Assembly (NCBI RefSeq): GCF_000295955.2
Contig: NZ_ALXE01000019.1
Location: forward strand, 62,001-126,000
Reading direction: 5' to 3'
DNA from: Pantoea sp. A4
Lineage (GTDB): Bacteria > Pseudomonadota > Gammaproteobacteria > Enterobacterales > Enterobacteriaceae
DNA: 64,000 nucleotides
A program made the translations under genes and the position numbers. A model generated the notes under the pieces. The model saw nothing but the letters and a program-made list of their open reading frames with translations, had not been told where the DNA came from and did no database searches. This document shows, piece by piece, positions 56,469 through 64,000 of this stretch. Each line of letters begins with the position of its first letter. Within the stretch, counting starts at the first letter, position 1.

Positions 56469-58115
56469 TTAGTGTTTGATAATGTATAAGTTTTTGTCAT
56501 AAACGTTATCCAGCGGATCTTTACCGGTATAGCCACCCACATAAGGTTTCACCAGGCGGGTGTTGGCGTAGTAGTAAACCGGTACGATGGCAGAATCTTT
56601 ATCCAGGATCTGTTCTGCTTTAACGTAATCTGCGGTACGTGCTTTTTCATCGGTGGCCGCCAGTGCATCTTTCATGACGCTATCAAACTCTGCGCTCTTA
56701 TAATGCGAGGTGTTATTGCTACTGTCTGACTGCAACGTATTCAGGAAGGAAGTCGGTTCATTGTAATCCGCACACCAGGCGGCGCGTGCCACGTCATAAT
56801 TGCCCTGATGACGCGTATCAAGGTAGGTTTTCCACTCCTGATTCTCCAGCTTAACGTCCACGCCAATATTCTTCTTCCAGATGGATGACGCAGCAATCGC
56901 CAGTTTTTTATGCAGATCGGAGGTGTTATACAGCAGGTTAAACGTTAATGGCTTCGCAGCGGTATATCCCGCTTCTGCCAACAGTTTTTTCGCCTCTTCA
57001 TTTCGCTTAGCCTGATCCCATTTGAACCAGTCTGGTGGCAGCAGTTGGTTATCAAAACCATCGGTGGCAGGCGGGGTGAAGCTGTAAGCCGGCGTTTGTC
57101 CCTGCGCCAGCACTTTGTCCACGATGATGTCGCGATCCAGGCCCAGTTTTAACGCTGCGCGTACCCGAGGATCGGTGAACGGGGCTTTCTGATTGTTGAT
57201 TTCGTAATAGTAAGTGCACAGATAAGGCGTCACGACCAGCTCTTTGCCATTATCCCGCTGCAGCTTTTTGAACAGCTCAATCGGCAAGTTGTTATAGGTC
57301 ATATCGCTACCGTTGCTGGAGAAGTAGCGATTGACGTCACTGACTTCAGAGCTGATCGGCAAGAAGGTGACCTTATCCAGCGTGGTATGCGCATTGTCCC
57401 AATACTCTGGATTGCGTACCACAGTCAGCTGTTCGTTAATTACATGGGACTGGACCTTAAAGGCGCCGTTACCTACCCAGTTCTGTGGCAGCGTCCACTG
57501 TTCGCCAAACTTCTCTACCACAGGTTTATAGACCGGTGACATTGAACTGTGGATCAGCAGTTTATAGAAGTACGGCACCGGTTCACTGAGCGTGACCTGT
57601 AAAGTGTGGTCATCCAGCGCTTTCACCCCAAGGTCGGTGATCGGCTTCTTACCCGCAATGATCTCATCCACATTCAGCAGATGGCCATATTGCAGGTAAC
57701 TGGCATAAGGTGAAGCGGTTTTTGGATCGGCCAGGCGCTCCCAACTGTAGACAAAGTCCTGAGCGGTAACCGGTGCGCCGTTGGACCATTTCGCCTCTTT
57801 GCGCAGGTGGAAAGTCCAGACCTTGAAGTCTTTATTATCCCAGCTCTCTGCGACGCCGGGGATTGGGTGCCCCTGCTCATCGCTGATCACCAGACCTTCC
57901 AGAATGTCACGACTGACATTCGATTCCGGCACGCCTTCAATTTTATGGGGATCCAGTGACTGCACTTCACTGCCATTCCCCTTAATCAACTCTTGCTTTG
58001 CCGCCAGTTCTACGCCAGCGGGGACTTGAGCGGCCCAGGCAGAGAATTGCCCCATGCTGTTCAACGCCGCGATAACACCTAATGTAACCAGACTTTTTTT
58101 TGTGATGTGAACCAT
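56469..58115 (-). CDS. oppA: Periplasmic oligopeptide-binding protein OppA
   Basis: The 548-residue precursor has a signal peptide cut near SAWA-AQVPAGV. The solute-binding family-5 body is full length: ELIKGNGSEVQSLDPHKIEGVPESNVSRDILEGL region, WKTYLDTRHQGNYDVARAAWCADYNEP and the C-terminal KDPLDNVYDKNLYIIKH. It captures peptides of two to five residues for OppBCDF. GGAG lies before ATG 58115. First gene of the operon, after a long leader region. Confidence 0.96.
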   Translation of the reverse strand: MVHITKKSLVTLGVIAALNSMGQFSAWAAQVPAGVELAAKQELIKGNGSEVQSLDPHKIEGVPESNVSRDILEGLVISDEQGHPIPGVAESWDNKDFKVWTFHLRKEAKWSNGAPVTAQDFVYSWERLADPKTASPYASYLQYGHLLNVDEIIAGKKPITDLGVKALDDHTLQVTLSEPVPYFYKLLIHSSMSPVYKPVVEKFGEQWTLPQNWVGNGAFKVQSHVINEQLTVVRNPEYWDNAHTTLDKVTFLPISSEVSDVNRYFSSNGSDMTYNNLPIELFKKLQRDNGKELVVTPYLCTYYYEINNQKAPFTDPRVRAALKLGLDRDIIVDKVLAQGQTPAYSFTPPATDGFDNQLLPPDWFKWDQAKRNEEAKKLLAEAGYTAAKPLTFNLLYNTSDLHKKLAIAASSIWKKNIGVDVKLENQEWKTYLDTRHQGNYDVARAAWCADYNEPTSFLNTLQSDSSNNTSHYKSAEFDSVMKDALAATDEKARTADYVKAEQILDKDSAIVPVYYYANTRLVKPYVGGYTGKDPLDNVYDKNLYIIKH

Positions 58116-58727
58116 TACTTAACTCCAGTTTTATTGTTTCCGCCGCGTCAGGTTGCCCGGCGGTGCTTTATGTTGTGCTAACGATCACTTGTGCTGTTTT
58201 GCCCGATTTCATCGTGGTGACACAAACTCACTACAGGCTTAAGCAATTTCCGTACTCATTTGACTAAAACAACTAAAAAAAAAGCCAGCAGGCCTTATTG
58301 CATTGGGAAAATGTTATCTAAATCACAATATGGTGATTGATTTAGCGGGTTAAATCTTAATTTCCATAAAAAAATAACACGATAAGCCTATGAAAAGTAA
58401 TACCTAAAGCCTGACATTCGATAAATCACACCGTAAAAGATCGCCACCATCACTCACTTGCTGCCAAAGCCACTTAATTAACTAAGATATCTTGATATGC
58501 GCGATGCCATTCACCACAAAGTAGCGTAATATCAGCTTTTTGTGTTGTGATAAAAATCACAAACGTTCTGCAAATTTTGCATTGAGCAGGTGGGAGAAGT
58601 AATAAATGTGATAATGAAGGGATTTTTATTAGCCAATGGCACGATTGCACCACAAAAGAACATTACGCCCTTTTATGGTGCAGTAAATTGCAGAATAAAT
58701 GATTCGCGCCCTGAAATAACAGAATAT
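58116..58727. other. oppA upstream region, 612 bases
   Basis: This A+T-rich spacer between ychE and oppA is transcribed leftward if at all. It should contain the oppA promoter and a leader mRNA, which in E. coli is long and a target of the sRNA GcvB. No frame with family resemblance is present; a plus-strand frame at 58590-58844 runs into ychE antisense. No ychE terminator is evident. Confidence 0.45.
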
Positions 58728-59381
58728 TTAACCAAGCAGCCCAGGAAACAGAGATTTAATTCCGGCGACAATAAACTCAATCCCCAGCGCCATCAGCAGC
58801 AGCCCCATAATACGGGTGACGACGTTGATCCCTGTCTGCCCTAATACTTTCACCATCAGGGGGGCGGCACGAAACAGCAGCCAACAGCAGCCTGCAAACA
58901 GCGCAATGGCCAGGCTGAAACCGAGTAAATTTTGCCAGTTGTGGTAACGGGTGCTCCAGACAATGGTCGAACTGATGGCACCGGGACCGGCCATCAGGGG
59001 CAACGCCAGAGGCACCACGCCAATACTTTCACGAATGGCCGTTTCTGATTTCTCCTGTTTGTTCTGTTTATCTTCACCCAACTTACCGCTGATCATCGAC
59101 ATCGCAATGGTCATCACCAGAATGCCGCCCGCAATGCGGAACGAATCGATTGAGATACCAAACAGATGCAAGATGCCATCGCCGAGGAACAGTGCCGTCC
59201 AGAGAATTATCGCGACCGCAAGATTGGCGGTGAGGTTGGTTTTATTCCGTTCCGCCAGCCCCTGAAAGCGCGTCATACTGATAAAAACCGGGATGATGCC
59301 GATCGGGTTGACTAAGGCGAACAGCCCAATAAAAAACTTGATGTAGCCGGAGAGATCAAGCACGACAGTATTCAAAGACAA
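58728..59381 (-). CDS. ychE: YchE, MarC-family inner-membrane protein
   Basis: The 217-residue protein has six helices of the MarC/UPF0056 family: FIGLFALVNPIGIIPVF at the N-terminus, RIAGGILVMTIAMSM, and PLALPLMAGPGAISS. It lies between oppA and adhE, as in E. coli. The function is unknown. Confidence 0.94.
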   Translation of the reverse strand: MSLNTVVLDLSGYIKFFIGLFALVNPIGIIPVFISMTRFQGLAERNKTNLTANLAVAIILWTALFLGDGILHLFGISIDSFRIAGGILVMTIAMSMISGKLGEDKQNKQEKSETAIRESIGVVPLALPLMAGPGAISSTIVWSTRYHNWQNLLGFSLAIALFAGCCWLLFRAAPLMVKVLGQTGINVVTRIMGLLLMALGIEFIVAGIKSLFPGLLG

Positions 59382-59687
59382 CTCCCTGAGTAGTAGTGAA
59401 ACGAACCGAAATCAGTCAGCCATTGTTAGCATAGCTTGCCCCGCTATTCAGCGCAGAATCGGCGGAAAAAAATCTGGAAACTTGCAACCCATCTTACCTA
59501 AAGGCGCTAGCTGAATGGTGTCAGCTTGCACAGAAATTGACCCAGATCATATTTTCTACCCGGATTCCGATCTACGCTATCCCCTGTCAGAGAGTCCTTT
59601 TCCTCCAACCTGGCTAAATGGTTTTCGTAAACAGGCCGTTGAACACCGGTTTACGAAAAAAATTTAACTTCTCGTCAGGAGATTATT
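59382..59687. other. Divergent region ychE / adhE, 306 bases
   Basis: It contains the promoters of both genes. GTCAGGAGA (59674-59682) is the adhE ribosome site. An inverted-repeat-like pair around AACACCGGTTTACGAAAA and TTTTCGTAAACAGGCC... (59620-59660) could fold in the adhE leader: TTTTCGTAAAC at 59622-59632 pairs with GTTTACGAAAA at 59650-59660, a hairpin with an 11-bp stem. Confidence 0.5.
59622..59660 (+). promoter_or_regulatory. Hairpin in the adhE leader
   Basis: TTTTCGTAAAC and a later G-TTTACGAAAA form a long stem just before the adhE ribosome site (14 bases downstream). In E. coli the adhE leader folds and needs RNase III processing for translation; a similar control is possible here but not shown. 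Confidence 0.5.
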
Positions 59688-62378
59688 ATGACTGTCAGTA
59701 ATGTCACTGAACTCAACACTCTGGTTGCCAGAGTGAAATCCGCTCAACAAACCTATGCCACTTTTAGCCAGGAACAGGTTGACCGCATTTTCCGCGCGGC
59801 AGCCCTCGCAGCGGCAGATGCACGCATCCCTCTCGCCAAACTGGCGGTAGCGGAATCCGGCATGGGCGTGGTGGAAGATAAAGTCATTAAAAACCACTTC
59901 GCCTCTGAGTACATCTACAACGCCTACAAAGATGAGCAGACCTGCGGCGTATTAGCCACCGACAGCGCGTTCGGCACCATGACCATCGCTGAGCCGGTAG
60001 GTCTGATTTGCGGTATCGTCCCGACAACCAACCCAACGTCAACCGCCATTTTCAAAGCGCTCATCAGCCTGAAAACACGCAACGGCATTATCTTCTCACC
60101 CCATCCACGGGCAAAAAACGCCACCAATGAAGCCGCTAACATCGTACTGAAAGCCGCTGTGGCGGCGGGCGCGCCGGCCGATATTATCGGCTGGATTGAT
60201 ACCCCCTCCGTTGAGCTCTCCAATGCCTTGATGCATCACCCCGATATCAATCTGATTCTCGCCACCGGCGGCCCCGGCATGGTGAAAGCCGCCTACAGCT
60301 CCGGTAAGCCAGCGATTGGCGTCGGTGCCGGTAATACGCCGGTCGTCATTGATGAAACCGCAGATATTAAACGTGCGGTAGCCTCAATCCTGATGTCGAA
60401 AACCTTTGATAACGGCGTAATCTGCGCCTCTGAGCAATCAGTGATTGTCACCGATACCGTGTATGCAGCGGTGCGGGAGCGCTTCGCCAGCCACGGCGCT
60501 TATCTGCTACAGGGGAAAGAACTGGCGGCAGTACAGGGATTAATCCTGAAAAACGGCGCACTGAATGCCGCGATTGTCGGCCAGTCTGCGCATGCCATCG
60601 CCGCGCTTGCCGGTATCAACGTCCCTGAGGATACTCGCATACTGATCGGCGAAGTGAGCCAGATTGATGAGTCTGAACCCTTTGCCCACGAAAAACTCTC
60701 GCCAACCCTTGCCATGTACCGCGCCAAAGATTTCCGCGATGCGGTGGCAAAAGCAGAACAGCTGGTGGCACTGGGCGGCATTGGTCATACATCCTGCCTT
60801 TACACCGATCAGGATAATCAAAAACCGCGCGTCAGCTATTTTGGTGAACGCATGAAAACGGCGCGCATCCTAATCAATACCCCTGCATCTCAGGGTGGGA
60901 TCGGCGACCTGTATAACTTTAAACTCGCACCTTCTCTGACCCTGGGCTGTGGCTCATGGGGCGGAAACTCAATTTCTGAAAATGTCGGTCCAAAACACCT
61001 GATTAACCGGAAAACAGTCGCGATGCGAGCCGAAAATATGCTGTGGCATAAATTACCAAAATCCATCTACTTCCGTCGTGGTTGCCTGCCGTTAGCCCTG
61101 GAAGAACTGGCCGTAGATGGCGCAAAACGTGCATTTATCGTGACTGACCGCTTCCTGTTCAACAACGGCTATGCCGAGCAGGTGACGCAGGTATTAAAGC
61201 AGCACGGTGTTGAAACCGACATTTTCTTTGAGGTTGAAGCAGATCCAACCTTATCTACCGTACAGAAAGGTGCGGTTCAGATGCGCAGCTTCAAACCGGA
61301 TGTGATCATCGCACTCGGCGGGGGATCGCCGATGGATGCGGCTAAAATCATGTGGGTGATGTATGAACACCCCACTACGGATTTCGCCGACCTTGCACTG
61401 CGCTTTATGGATATCCGTAAACGTATCTACCGCTTCCCGACTATGGGTGAGAAAGCCCGTTTTGTGGCCATTAGCACCACTTCCGGTACCGGTTCTGAAG
61501 TGACGCCTTTTGCCGTGGTCACTGATGACAAGACAGGCCTGAAATATCCGCTGGCAGACTACGCATTAACGCCAGACATGGCGATTGTCGATGCCAACCT
61601 GGTAATGGAGATGCCTCGTTCACTGTGCGCGTACGGTGGCATAGATGCGGTCACGCATGCACTGGAAGCCTACGTTTCCGTCCTGGCCAGTGAGTTCTCC
61701 GATGGTCAGGCCTTGCAGGCGCTGAAAATGTTGAAAGGGTATTTGCCTGCCAGTTATGCGTCAGGAGCACAGGATCCGGTCGCTCGCGAGAAGGTCCACA
61801 ATGCCTCAACCATCGCTGGGATCGCTTTTGCGAATGCCTTCCTCGGCGTGTGTCACTCTATGGCGCATAAACTGGGGTCCGGTTTCCACTTAGCGCATGG
61901 CCTCTCAAATGCGCTGCTGCTGACCAACGTTATTCGCTACAACGCGAATGATAATCCGACCAAACAAACGGCCTTCAGTCAGTATGACCGTCCTCAGGCA
62001 CGCCGCCGCTACGCTGAAATTGCCGATCACCTTGAGCTGTCTCAGCCAGGCGATAAAACCGCCCAAAAGATTGAACGTTTAATTGCCTGGCTGGAAGAAC
62101 TGAAAACACAGTTAGGCATTCCCGCTTCGATTCGTGAGGCAGGCGTTAATGAAGCAGACTTCCTCGCGGCAGTGGATAAACTCGCCGAAGATGCGTTTGA
62201 CGACCAATGTACCGGTGCTAACCCACGCTATCCGCTGATCAGTGAGTTACGTCAGGTGATGATCGACAGTTATTATGGCCGCCCATACGTTGAGCATGCA
62301 GTGACGGTAGCGGAAACTCCGGTTGAAGAAGAAGCCGTTATCCGGAAAGGTAAAACCGGGCAAAAACAGACGTCATAA
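59688..62378 (+). CDS. adhE: Bifunctional acetaldehyde/alcohol dehydrogenase AdhE
   Basis: AdhE reduces acetyl-CoA to ethanol in two NADH steps in fermentation and forms spirosomes. The 896 residues (E. coli 891) have an N-terminal aldehyde dehydrogenase (about 1-440; catalytic Cys in DNGVICASEQS near 246). The linker is followed by an iron-dependent alcohol dehydrogenase (about 450-870) with the metal-binding DAVTHALEAY, HSMAHKLG and HLAHGLSNALLL. The C-terminal tail after PYVEHA is slightly longer and charged. Confidence 0.97.
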   Translation: MTVSNVTELNTLVARVKSAQQTYATFSQEQVDRIFRAAALAAADARIPLAKLAVAESGMGVVEDKVIKNHFASEYIYNAYKDEQTCGVLATDSAFGTMTIAEPVGLICGIVPTTNPTSTAIFKALISLKTRNGIIFSPHPRAKNATNEAANIVLKAAVAAGAPADIIGWIDTPSVELSNALMHHPDINLILATGGPGMVKAAYSSGKPAIGVGAGNTPVVIDETADIKRAVASILMSKTFDNGVICASEQSVIVTDTVYAAVRERFASHGAYLLQGKELAAVQGLILKNGALNAAIVGQSAHAIAALAGINVPEDTRILIGEVSQIDESEPFAHEKLSPTLAMYRAKDFRDAVAKAEQLVALGGIGHTSCLYTDQDNQKPRVSYFGERMKTARILINTPASQGGIGDLYNFKLAPSLTLGCGSWGGNSISENVGPKHLINRKTVAMRAENMLWHKLPKSIYFRRGCLPLALEELAVDGAKRAFIVTDRFLFNNGYAEQVTQVLKQHGVETDIFFEVEADPTLSTVQKGAVQMRSFKPDVIIALGGGSPMDAAKIMWVMYEHPTTDFADLALRFMDIRKRIYRFPTMGEKARFVAISTTSGTGSEVTPFAVVTDDKTGLKYPLADYALTPDMAIVDANLVMEMPRSLCAYGGIDAVTHALEAYVSVLASEFSDGQALQALKMLKGYLPASYASGAQDPVAREKVHNASTIAGIAFANAFLGVCHSMAHKLGSGFHLAHGLSNALLLTNVIRYNANDNPTKQTAFSQYDRPQARRRYAEIADHLELSQPGDKTAQKIERLIAWLEELKTQLGIPASIREAGVNEADFLAAVDKLAEDAFDDQCTGANPRYPLISELRQVMIDSYYGRPYVEHAVTVAETPVEEEAVIRKGKTGQKQTS

Positions 62379-62398
62379 TTGCGTCTGAGTCTGATAAT

Positions 62399-62427
62399 AA
62401 AAAAACCCGCCATTGCGCGGGTTTTTA
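62399..62427. terminator. Bidirectional terminator between adhE and tdk
   Basis: A 10-bp stem AAAAACCCGC / GCGGGTTTTT around CATTGC with T-runs on both strands, between convergent genes. Confidence 0.92.
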
Positions 62428-62431
62428 TCTG

Positions 62432-63058
62432 TTACTCCGACGCTTCCTGATGGTGGAAACCGTGGATAGCCTGAAGCGATCCCTCTTCAATCGCCTGCTT
62501 ATAGTGTTTACGGCACACCGAGATATACCGCTCGTTGCCGCCAATCACCACCTGCTCGCCTTCGCTAAATGGCTTACCTGCGCTATCCAGCCTTAAAACC
62601 ATACTGGCTTTACGTCCGCAGTGGCAAATCGTCTTCAATTCGACCAGTTTATCCGCCCATGCCAGCAAATATTGGCTACCACCAAATAACTCACCGCGAA
62701 AATCAGTACGCAGGCCATAGCACAATACCGGAATATCGAGTTTGTCCACCACATCAGAGAGCTGTCTGACCTGCTCTTTGGTTAAAAACTGGCACTCATC
62801 CACCAGCACGCAGTGGATAGGCTGCTCATGGTGCTGAGCGGCGATCTCTTGATCCAGGCACGTGTTGTCATTATATAGCGAGGCAGGGGCGCTAAGGCCG
62901 ATACGCGAAGTCACACTGCCCGCCCCAAAGCGGTCATCAATTTCGGCAGTATAAATCAGGGTACGCATTCCGCGTTCCTGATAGTTCCATGAGGACTGCA
63001 ACAAGGCAGTCGATTTACCTGCATTCATCGCAGAGTAATAAAAGTAGAGTTGGGCCAT
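62432..63058 (-). CDS. tdk: Thymidine kinase
   Basis: Tdk phosphorylates thymidine in salvage. The 208 residues (E. coli 205) have the P-loop [14 protein letters not shown], the acidic VLVDECQFL (about residue 88), the lasso [13 protein letters not shown] and zinc cysteines ([12 protein letters not shown]). The start at 63058 ([12 protein letters not shown]) follows AAAGG; a frame open to 63163 is not conserved. Confidence 0.96.
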   Translation of the reverse strand: MAQLYFYYSAMNAGKSTALLQSSWNYQERGMRTLIYTAEIDDRFGAGSVTSRIGLSAPASLYNDNTCLDQEIAAQHHEQPIHCVLVDECQFLTKEQVRQLSDVVDKLDIPVLCYGLRTDFRGELFGGSQYLLAWADKLVELKTICHCGRKASMVLRLDSAGKPFSEGEQVVIGGNERYISVCRKHYKQAIEEGSLQAIHGFHHQEASE

Positions 63059-63382
63059 GAGTACTGCCTTTGAAGAACAATCAATCGCGAAGTGCCACAG
63101 TTTATCACAATCTCCTGCTTTCGCTGCGTAAAGCAGCATCTGTTTTGTACTTAACGCGTTCAAATCACATTACTTGAATAAGTAAGATGTATCTTTAATG
63201 TTTTTTACCGGCTGGTCAATTCCCCACTAAAATGCATGACTCACTTGGCTTGATGAAAATAGGATTCATGAAGTCGTACAGATATTTTAATTTTGTGCTT
63301 AATTTTCTATTGCAGTAATTTTTTTCGCCAACTATTATTAACCCGCACCTCACCTATTTATATTTATTCCGAGATCAAACAA
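63059..63382. other. Divergent region tdk / hns, 324 bases
   Basis: A+T-rich upstream of hns, as expected for the autoregulated, curved hns promoter region. A good promoter-like pair is annotated separately. No further feature is visible. Confidence 0.5.
63310..63338 (+). promoter_or_regulatory. Candidate hns promoter
   Basis: TTGCAG (63310-63315) and TATTAT (63333-63338) are 17 bases apart, 44 bases before the hns start. Match to consensus only; not tested. Confidence 0.55.
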
Positions 63383-63790
63383 ATGAGCGAAGCACTTAAA
63401 AGCCTTAACAATATTCGTACACTGCGTGCCCAGGCAAGAGAGTTTTCACTGGAAACTCTGGAAGAAATGCTGGAGAAACTGGAAGTCGTAGTGACTGAAC
63501 GCCGTGATGAAGAGTCACACGTGCAGGCTGAAAGTGAAGAGCGTCTGCGCAAACTGGCCCAGTATCGTGAAATGCTGCTGGCTGATGGCATTGATCCAAA
63601 TGAACTGCTGAGCGCCTTGGGTGAAGTAAAAAATGCACCTAAAGCGAAACGCGCAGCTCGCCCGGCTAAATATCAATATGTTGATGAAAACGGCGAAACG
63701 CGTACCTGGACTGGCCAGGGTCGTACCCCCGCAGTGATTAAAAAAGCTATCGACGAACAGGGTAAACAGCTTGAGGATTTCCTGCTGTAA
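63383..63790 (+). CDS. hns: H-NS, nucleoid-associated silencer
   Basis: H-NS binds A+T-rich DNA and silences transferred genes. The 135-residue protein has the N-terminal oligomerisation coiled coil ([32 protein letters not shown] region), a linker ([14 protein letters not shown]) and the DNA-binding [14 protein letters not shown] with the AT-hook-like QGR. ATG 63383 is the family start; the frame upstream is not conserved. The A+T-rich insertion at 32.8-34.4 kb is a natural target. Confidence 0.96.
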   Translation: MSEALKSLNNIRTLRAQAREFSLETLEEMLEKLEVVVTERRDEESHVQAESEERLRKLAQYREMLLADGIDPNELLSALGEVKNAPKAKRAARPAKYQYVDENGETRTWTGQGRTPAVIKKAIDEQGKQLEDFLL

Positions 63791-63840
63791 TAAACCCGGC
63801 TTGTAGCAACTCGGATATCATTTCTATTTTTCACCAGGTA

Positions 63841-63869
63841 AAAGGAAGCTTTGCAGCTTCCTTTTTTAT
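63841..63869. terminator. Terminator after hns
   Basis: AAAGGAAGCT / AGCTTCCTTT around TTGC, followed by a T-run; also usable by the convergent epimerase gene. Confidence 0.9.
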
Positions 63870-63874
63870 TGCTT

Positions 63875-64000
63875 TTACACGCCGTAATAATCGCGATACC
63901 AGTTCACGAATTGCTGTACACCGGTACTCACTGACGTTTGGGGTTTGAATCCTGTAATGTCAAACAATGCGCGGGTATCAGCACTGGTTTCAAGCACATC
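63875..64000 (-). CDS. NAD-dependent nucleotide-sugar epimerase, C-terminal end
   Basis: Only the last 41 codons are in the window, stop codon at 63875-63877. DVLETSADTRALFDITGFKPQ, then GVQQFVNWYRDYY, is the C-terminal signature of UDP-glucuronate 4-epimerase-like members of the extended SDR family. It probably serves a surface polysaccharide pathway. In E. coli galU follows hns here. Confidence 0.78.
   Translation of the reverse strand, partial: DVLETSADTRALFDITGFKPQTSVSTGVQQFVNWYRDYYGV

Noticed and set aside
58590..58844. 84-codon plus-strand frame upstream of and antisense to ychE
   Set aside because: Its second half is antisense to the conserved end of ychE and the first part has no family resemblance.

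Overview
The window is a chromosomal segment of an enterobacterium (Enterobacterales). Most of it follows the Escherichia coli backbone sapF-fabI, rnb, pdeR, osmB-yciH-pyrF-lapB-lapA, pgpB, ribA, acnA, ymiA, cysB, topA, sohB, yciK-btuR, rluB, yciO-rnm, trpLE..BA, ompW-yciC-yciB-yciA-tonB-yciI, yciY, clsA-yciU, oppFDCBA, ychE, adhE, tdk, hns. Encoded proteins mostly have E. coli lengths. Separate trpG and trpD genes, a rpfF gene beside the pdeR/rpfR gene, and a UDP-sugar epimerase after hns instead of galU point to Pantoea/Erwinia-type bacteria (Erwiniaceae) rather than Escherichia. The genus is an inference. I see no tRNA, rRNA, insertion sequence, prophage or CRISPR array.

Layout. 1-4.8 kb: end of the sap peptide-transport operon, fabI, a fused CMD/alkylhydroperoxidase-type protein, a small exported protein and a MalX-like PTS permease. 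5-12 kb: YdeP-type molybdopterin oxidoreductase, RNase II, and a CstA-YbdD uptake pair. 12-15.8 kb: rpfR (PAS-GGDEF-EAL) facing rpfF, the synthase of diffusible-signal-factor (DSF) fatty-acid signals, with an orphan araD-type epimerase; rpfF and araD are extra relative to E. coli. 16-24.7 kb: osmB, yciH-pyrF, lapAB, pgpB, ribA, acnA and a run of very small genes before cysB. 25-32.5 kb: topA, sohB, yciK-btuR, rluB. 32.8-35 kb: an A+T-rich insertion with an unrecognised 348-residue protein and a trypsin-like lipoprotein. 35-43.4 kb: yciO, rnm and the complete trp operon with leader peptide and attenuator. 43.4-47 kb: variable region with a degenerate EAL protein of the YdiV/RflP type, an LprI-like protein, ompW with an FNR site, and unrecognised small genes. 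47-64 kb: envelope genes, the opp operon, adhE, tdk, hns and the end of a UDP-glucuronate-epimerase-type gene.

How genes work together. RpfF makes a cis-2-unsaturated fatty-acid signal that the PAS domain of RpfR is known to sense in relatives, coupling cell density to cyclic-di-GMP turnover. The YdiV-like protein could add a link to motility. The sap, opp and CstA systems and TonB handle peptide, pyruvate/peptide and iron uptake. The trp genes form one operon with translational coupling (trpE-trpG, trpB-trpA). The most novel material is the 32.8-35 kb insertion and the set of very short genes near 23.7-24.7 kb and 50.1-50.5 kb.
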